64,000 bases of DNA from Nonomuraea jiangxiensis (GTDB lineage Bacteria; Actinomycetota; Actinomycetes; Streptosporangiales; Streptosporangiaceae): NCBI RefSeq assembly GCF_900099965.1, contig NZ_FNDJ01000018.1:1-64000 (forward strand), given 5' to 3'. Below, piece after piece: positions 59,498 through 64,000 of the stretch. How positions within the stretch are numbered: position 1 is the stretch's first letter; each line of letters opens with the position of its first letter. Made by a program: the position numbers and the translations under genes. The notes under the pieces are model-generated. The model had not been told where the DNA came from, made no database searches, and saw only the letters and a program-made list of their open reading frames with translations.

Positions 59498-60774
59498 ATG
59501 AGCCGTTCGAATCCGCCCACGCCCGCAGGACTTGACGCCTTCTCCGAGCACCCGCACCCTGGACCCCGCGTCCTCGCCCGCCGTTTCCTGGTCTGGAATT
59601 TCCTGCGGGCAGTGCTGCACCACGGCTGGTGGCTCGTCACCAGCCTCTATATGGCTATCGATGCGGGCCTGTCCCCTGCGCAACTGCTGCTCATCGCCGC
59701 CGCGCAGGGGGTGGCCAGCATCCTCTTCGAGGTCCCGGCCGGGGTTGTGGCCGACACCGTTGGTCGCAAGAAGGCGATCGTCGCGTCGCACGTCCTGATG
59801 GCCACCGCCATGGCAGTCACCGGCCTGTTCCCCGGCTTCGTCCTGCTGATGCTGGCCCAGATGCTGTGGGGCATCTCCTGGACCTTCACCAGCGGATCGG
59901 ACGTTGCCTGGGCGACCGACGCGATTGACCGGCCCGACCGCATGCACCTCCTGATCGCCGCTCAGGCCCGATGGCAGATGATCGGGGCAGGGGCAGGGAT
60001 CGTCGCGTTCGGCGTCTTCGCGGCCATCGTGGACCGCCCGACATCGATCGTCTGCGCGGGAGTCTTGATGCTCCTGCTGGGCACGTGGTTCACCGCGGCC
60101 TTCCCGTCCGCGTCCGCAAGAACCACCTCAAGGCCGCACTCGGTATCGCCCGCCGAGGCGCACGCCTGGCGGTCACCGATCGCACCGTCCTCATGCTGGT
60201 CGTCGTCACCGTCCTGGTGAACGGCGCGGCCGACACGTTCGGCCGGATCTACCCGGTACACCTCGCCGACCTCGGCCTGCCTCCAGGAACCTCCGGCATG
60301 GCCTGGTTCACCGCGATCAATCTGGCCGTCTACGCCACCGCGGCCCTCGCCCTCGCCGCCGCCCAGTGCCGGCTCGACTCCGATGCCGGGGCCCGCACCT
60401 TCCTGGCCCTTTCCTGTCTTACCGGGCTGGTCAGCCTCGTCCTCCTCGGCTTGGCGTCGAACCTCCCCCTCGTGGTCGCCGTGGTGATCACCGCGAACGG
60501 CATCGCCATGCCCCTGGTGCGAACCGTCACCACCATCTGGGTCAACCGTCGCACCGCCAGCGACATCCGGGCCACCACCCATTCCTTCCTGGCGCAGGCC
60601 GAGTACACCGGCGAAATCCTCTGCGCCGCCGCCCTCGCCGCCCTGGCCGGGACCTTCGGAACCGGCGGCACCATGCTCCTGGCCGCGACACTCTTCGCGG
60701 CCAGCGCAGGAACCGTCGCCCTCAACTGGTGTCGAACGAAAGCCCGAGCGAGGGACTGCCAACGTGAAGGCTGA
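59498..60774 (+). pseudogene. MFS transporter with a single frameshift
   Basis: The ATG at 59,498 (GAGGAGCC upstream) starts a 12-helix major facilitator. The first half reads WWLVTSLYMAIDAGLSPAQ, GVASILFEVPAGVVADTVGR and KKAIVASHVLMATAMAVTG, including the motif-A-like loop D-x-x-G-R-K-K. At about 60,103-60,106 (AAFP) one base is missing, and the frame continues VRVRKNHLKAALGIARRG, then GRIYPVHLADLGLPPGTSG, to a stop at 60,774. Without the shift the protein would be about 425 residues, the normal length. It is a recent pseudogene, or the read carries an error. Confidence 0.8.
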
Positions 60775-61278
60775 TCTTGGCGGTTGGGTGGCAATGGCCG
60801 ACAACTGACGGGCTGGGAAAAGCCCGAAACCTGGGGCTCCTGGGCTGAGAACGGTCACCGGCATCTGAAACACCCTCGCGTGTCGGCCGCGCACTGTGAT
60901 CATGTCGCGGCTGACCTCCTCCACGCGTCGTCGCGGCCAGCCCACACGCCTAAGCGGCTGACCAGCTAATCCGCTTGGCGGCCCTGGATAACGATCGGGC
61001 TGAGATAAGGGCACCGGGAGTCAGGTGCCGCGGACGACAGCGTAGCCCGCAGGCTCTACCAAGCTGCGCAGAGCTGTAAGCCCGATGCCGGGAGGCCCGG
61101 AGGATGGCCTTGTGGCCCTGATCGCCCTGGCCGTACGGCGAGTGTCGAAGTCAGCGATCATGACGGCCTCAGCTTGAAGCCCTTCGAAGGCCATGAGGTG
61201 CTCACTCGATGGCCGTCCGCCGGTACGCGTGGTGTCCGTCTGCCAGGAGGTCGCGTGGCCATGGATCTGGATCGTCAT
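60775..61278. other. Intergenic, no confident gene
   Basis: One minus-strand frame (about 61,021-61,200: EGLQAEAVMIADFDTRRTAR, LRSLVEPAGYAVVRG) looks weakly protein-like but matches no family that I recognise and lacks a ribosome binding site. Nothing else is seen. Confidence 0.35.
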
Positions 61279-61360
61279 GGCCGTTTTCCTGGAGGCCCTT
61301 GCCACGTGCGGCGGGTGGCGGCCTGCTTGGCTCTGCCGTACTGGATGGAGGGGTTTTCCC
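61279..61360. repeat. Interspersed repeat, copy 3 (3' half)
   Basis: GGCCGTTTTCCTGGAGGCCC, GTGCGGCGGGTGGCGGCC, CCGTACTGGATGG, GGTTTTCC, matching 52,970-53,046. The 5' half is missing. Confidence 0.7.
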
Positions 61361-61476
61361 ACTTGGTAGGGGCTTTACTGTAGGAGGGGGAGGTTTTAAG
61401 GAGGGGATTGGTTGCGCGGGGGAGCGGTGGTTGCACGGGCTGTTATGAAAGGTGCGGTACGGCCGATCACACCTGG

Positions 61477-61488
61477 GAGAGCGCTCTC
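61477..61488. promoter_or_regulatory. LacI-family operator (CebR-like)
   Basis: GAGAGCGCTCTC, perfect palindrome with the AGCGCT centre typical of LacI-family regulators of sugar use in actinomycetes (CebR consensus TGGGAGCGCTCCCA). It lies 17 bases before the glycoside hydrolase GTG. Confidence 0.7.
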
Positions 61489-61505
61489 TTCCGACTGGAG
61501 GTACC

Positions 61506-64000
61506 GTGTTCCGATCGAGACCCCCCATGTGGGCCGCCCTCGCCGCACTGATGACCTCGCTCGTCGTCGCCCCGCCCGCCACGGCCGCCGGCGAGCCGCT
61601 CACGATCACCGACTTCCAGTCGGACGGCGTGCCCGCCGGCGTCTACGCCTGGGGCAACGACGCGGCCTCCACTCCCGTCCTCACCACGGAGCCCGCCACC
61701 GACAGGCCGGGCGCTCCCCCCGCCAACCGGGCGCTCAAGTCCGTCTACGCCGTCGGCCAGTGGGGCGGCTGGTCCCACGACCTGACCGTGCCCCAGGACT
61801 GGTCCCCCTACGAGGGGTTCTCCTTCTGGGTGAACGGCAGCGGCTCCGGTCAGCGGATCTTCTTCGAGGTCAAGGACGGGGGCGGCGGAGCGGGGTCGGC
61901 GGAGCTGTTCGAGTCGTCGTTCACCGATGACACGGCGGGCTGGCGGCAGGTGCGGGTGCCGTTCTCCAGTTTCACCCGGCGCACCGACCACCAGCCCGGC
62001 GGCGCTCCCACCGACGGCGCGCTCGACCTGGACGTCATGTGGGGCTACGCGATGCGCCTGCCCACCGCCACCGGCACCCTGGTGTGGGACGAGGTCCAGG
62101 TCTACGGCACGGCTCCGCCGAGACCCGTGCGGCTGTCCACCGACGCGCCCGTCTACCCGGTGGACGAGCAGGGCCGGGCCGAGGTCAGGGTCACGATCAT
62201 CACCGCCACCGGCGCCCCGCTCTCCACCGACCTGGCCGTGGACTACCGCACCGGCACCGGCACCGCCACCCCGGGCGCGGACTACACGGCCGCCCAGGGC
62301 ACGCTGACGTTCCCGGCGGGTACGGCGTCCGGCGCCAGCAAGGCGTTCACCGTCAGGACAAACCAGGACGGGCAGAACGAGGTCGCCGAGACCATCCCGA
62401 TCGAGCTGTCGGGCACGGGCACCAGGCCACCGGCCGAGGCGCCGGCCATCGTGATCAACGCCCACGGCTTCCGCTACCTGAACGCCCGCCTGCCGGTCAA
62501 GAAGCGCGTCGCCGACCTCCTGCGCAGGATGACGCTGGAGGAGAAGGCCGGCCAGATGACGCAGGCCGAGCGCGGCGCGCTGGCCAAGCAGAGCGACGTC
62601 GCCACGTACCTGCTCGGCTCCCTCCTGTCCGGCGGCGGCTCCGCGCCCGCCCAGAACACGCCGCGGGCGTGGGCCGACATGGTCGACGCCTTCCAGCTCC
62701 AGGCCCAGCGGACGCGGCTGCAGGTGCCGCTGATCTACGGCGTGGACGCGGTGCACGGCCACAACAACGTGGCCGGCGCGACGATCTTCCCGCACAACGT
62801 CGGGATGGGCGCCACCCGCGACCCCGCGCTGGTCGAGCAGCAAGGCAAGATCACCGCCAGGGAGGTCAAGGCCACCGGCATCCCGTGGGACTTCGCGCCG
62901 TGCCTGTGCGTGTCGCGCGACGACCGCTGGGGGCGGGCGTACGAGTCGTTCGGCGAGGACCCGGCACTGGTGACCCGGATGGCCACGATCATCGACGGGC
63001 TGCAGCAGAACGGCGTGCTGGCCACCGCCAAGCACTACGTCGGCGACGGCGGCACCGCGTACGGCTCCTCCACCAACGGCGACTTCACCATCGACCAGGG
63101 CATCACCAGGACCAGCCGCGAGGAGCTGGAGGCGATCCACCTGGCGCCGTTCACGGAGGCGGTCAAGCGCGGCGTCGCCACCGTGATGCCGTCGTTCTCC
63201 AGCGTCGATTTCGGCGCCGGCCCGCTCAAGATGCACGCCCACGGCGAACTGCTCAACAACGTGCTCAAGGGCCGGCTCGGCTTCAAGGGCTTCGTGATCA
63301 GCGACTGGCAGGCCATCGACCAGATCCCCGGCGACTACCCGAGCGACGTGCGCACGTCGGTCAACGCCGGGCTCGACATGATCATGGTCCCGTACGCCTA
63401 CCCGGCGTTCACGAGCACCCTCAAGGCCGAGGTCGAGGCCGGGCGCGTGACCATGAAGCGGGTGGACGACGCGGTGACCAGGATCCTGATGCAGAAGTTC
63501 CGCCTGGGGTTGTTCGAGCGCCCGTATGCCGACCGCTCCCGCATCGGCGACGTGGGCTCGGCGGCGCACCGGGCCGTCGCCCGCACGGCCGCGGCCAAGT
63601 CGCAGGTGCTGCTGAAGAACGCGGACGGATTGCTGCCGCTGCGCCGTGACGCCAGGGTGTACGTGGCGGGCTCGAACGCCGACGACATCGGCAACCAGTC
63701 AGGCGGCTGGACGATCAGCTGGCAGGGTTCGTCGGGGCCGATCACCCCCGGCACCACGATCCTGTCGGCCATCCGCTCCCGCGCGGCCGGCGTGACCTAC
63801 TCCCGCGACGCCTCCGCCGGCCTGGCAGGGCATGACGTGGGCGTCGTGGTGGTGGGCGAGACCCCGTACGCCGAGGGCCAGGGCGACGTGGGCCGCGCCG
63901 GCCGCACGCTCGACCTGTCCGCCGCCGACCGGGCCGCCGTCGAACGGGTCTGCGGGGCCATGAAGTGCGCGGTCCTGGTGGTGTCCGGCCGCCCGATGGT
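61506..64000 (+). CDS. Secreted family 3 glycoside hydrolase with CBM11-like and Calx-beta modules (right end outside)
   Basis: At least 831 residues from a GTG at 61,506 (GGAGGTACC upstream), open at the right edge. Signal peptide: RPPMWAALAALMTSLVVAPP, cleavage near ATAAG. A CBM11-like domain (ITDFQSDGVPAGVYAWGNDA, YEGFSFWVNGSGSGQRIFFE) is followed by a Calx-beta module (TGTGTATPGADYTAAQGTLT). The GH3 catalytic domain starts about residue 320 (LLRRMTLEEKAGQMTQAERG, LIYGVDAVHGHNNVAGATIF, AKHYVGDGGT) and has the nucleophile Asp in FKGFVISDWQAID. It is a beta-glucosidase-type enzyme acting on beta-glucan oligomers outside the cell. Confidence 0.93.
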   Translation, partial: MFRSRPPMWAALAALMTSLVVAPPATAAGEPLTITDFQSDGVPAGVYAWGNDAASTPVLTTEPATDRPGAPPANRALKSVYAVGQWGGWSHDLTVPQDWSPYEGFSFWVNGSGSGQRIFFEVKDGGGGAGSAELFESSFTDDTAGWRQVRVPFSSFTRRTDHQPGGAPTDGALDLDVMWGYAMRLPTATGTLVWDEVQVYGTAPPRPVRLSTDAPVYPVDEQGRAEVRVTIITATGAPLSTDLAVDYRTGTGTATPGADYTAAQGTLTFPAGTASGASKAFTVRTNQDGQNEVAETIPIELSGTGTRPPAEAPAIVINAHGFRYLNARLPVKKRVADLLRRMTLEEKAGQMTQAERGALAKQSDVATYLLGSLLSGGGSAPAQNTPRAWADMVDAFQLQAQRTRLQVPLIYGVDAVHGHNNVAGATIFPHNVGMGATRDPALVEQQGKITAREVKATGIPWDFAPCLCVSRDDRWGRAYESFGEDPALVTRMATIIDGLQQNGVLATAKHYVGDGGTAYGSSTNGDFTIDQGITRTSREELEAIHLAPFTEAVKRGVATVMPSFSSVDFGAGPLKMHAHGELLNNVLKGRLGFKGFVISDWQAIDQIPGDYPSDVRTSVNAGLDMIMVPYAYPAFTSTLKAEVEAGRVTMKRVDDAVTRILMQKFRLGLFERPYADRSRIGDVGSAAHRAVARTAAAKSQVLLKNADGLLPLRRDARVYVAGSNADDIGNQSGGWTISWQGSSGPITPGTTILSAIRSRAAGVTYSRDASAGLAGHDVGVVVVGETPYAEGQGDVGRAGRTLDLSAADRAAVERVCGAMKCAVLVVSGRPM

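Noticed and set aside
61467..63569. 700-residue minus-strand frame opposite the GH3 gene
   Set aside because: Shadow; the plus strand has signal peptide, ribosome binding site and GH3 motifs.
62039..63649. 536-residue plus-strand frame within the GH3 gene
   Set aside because: It is the wrong frame of the GH3 gene, whose true frame is open to the right edge.

Overview
The window is high-GC DNA (about 70% G+C by eye, GTG starts common, NTG or GTG overlaps between operon genes) from an actinomycete. The fasR-fabD-fabH-acpP-fabF operon, the DUF3052/AhpE genes near aceE, the mycothiol-dependent enzyme family, DUF3145, DUF5998 and a GyrA-like ParC all fit a filamentous actinobacterium. I would guess the Streptosporangiaceae (Nonomuraea-like), but that is an inference from gene content, not a measured placement.

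Layout. 1-5.5 kb: a truncated integrase, a transposase scrap, a winged-helix regulator plus membrane-protein operon with a perfect operator palindrome, a secreted PhoD phosphatase, a broken BtrH/DUF4872 gene and a secreted vanadium-haloperoxidase-like protein. 5.8-17.5 kb: an accretion zone of integrative elements downstream of a complete tRNA-Val(UAC) gene at 17,436-17,510. The 3' part of that tRNA gene recurs at 5,861, 7,936, 9,719 and 15,946, splitting the zone into four segments. Three segments end with a decayed tyrosine integrase next to the att copy. Cargo includes an AlbA/Schlafen-type ATPase regulator, an XRE-TPR regulator paired with a low-GC methyltransferase, and a GntR regulator with small zinc-binding proteins. 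The segments starting at 7,936 and 15,946 are copies of one element family and share a roughly 450-bp structured repeat.

17.5-29.8 kb is core genome: ROK sugar kinase, peroxiredoxin, DUF3052, UPF0047, a NarL-type two-component system, pyruvate dehydrogenase E1 (aceE), a secreted TAP-like peptidase, a mycothiol-dependent enzyme, a glyoxalase-like protein and a WYL regulator. 29.9-38.9 kb: a PHP protein, a three-gene glutathionylspermidine-synthase-like operon, then the type II fatty acid synthase operon with its PucR-family activator and DUF3145. 39.0-43.7 kb: a subtilase, ECF-like sigma factor, small beta-rich protein and TPR-CHAT protease, all on one strand; this is the most system-like unexplained cluster here. 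43.8-57.0 kb: sulfurtransferase, phosphodiesterase, DUF5998, a GNAT/acyl-CoA synthetase fusion, a PfkB kinase, RecQ with a phosphoribosyltransferase-like tail, a TauD dioxygenase and ParC.

57.0-61.4 kb is degraded: two tandem arrays (17-bp and 16-bp periods), three copies (counting 52.9 kb) of an interspersed repeat, an IS21 istB remnant, a DUF5753/DUF397 remnant and a frameshifted MFS transporter. From 61.5 kb to the right edge is a secreted family 3 glycoside hydrolase with a carbohydrate-binding and a Calx-beta module, behind a LacI-family operator. No CRISPR array or rRNA was seen.
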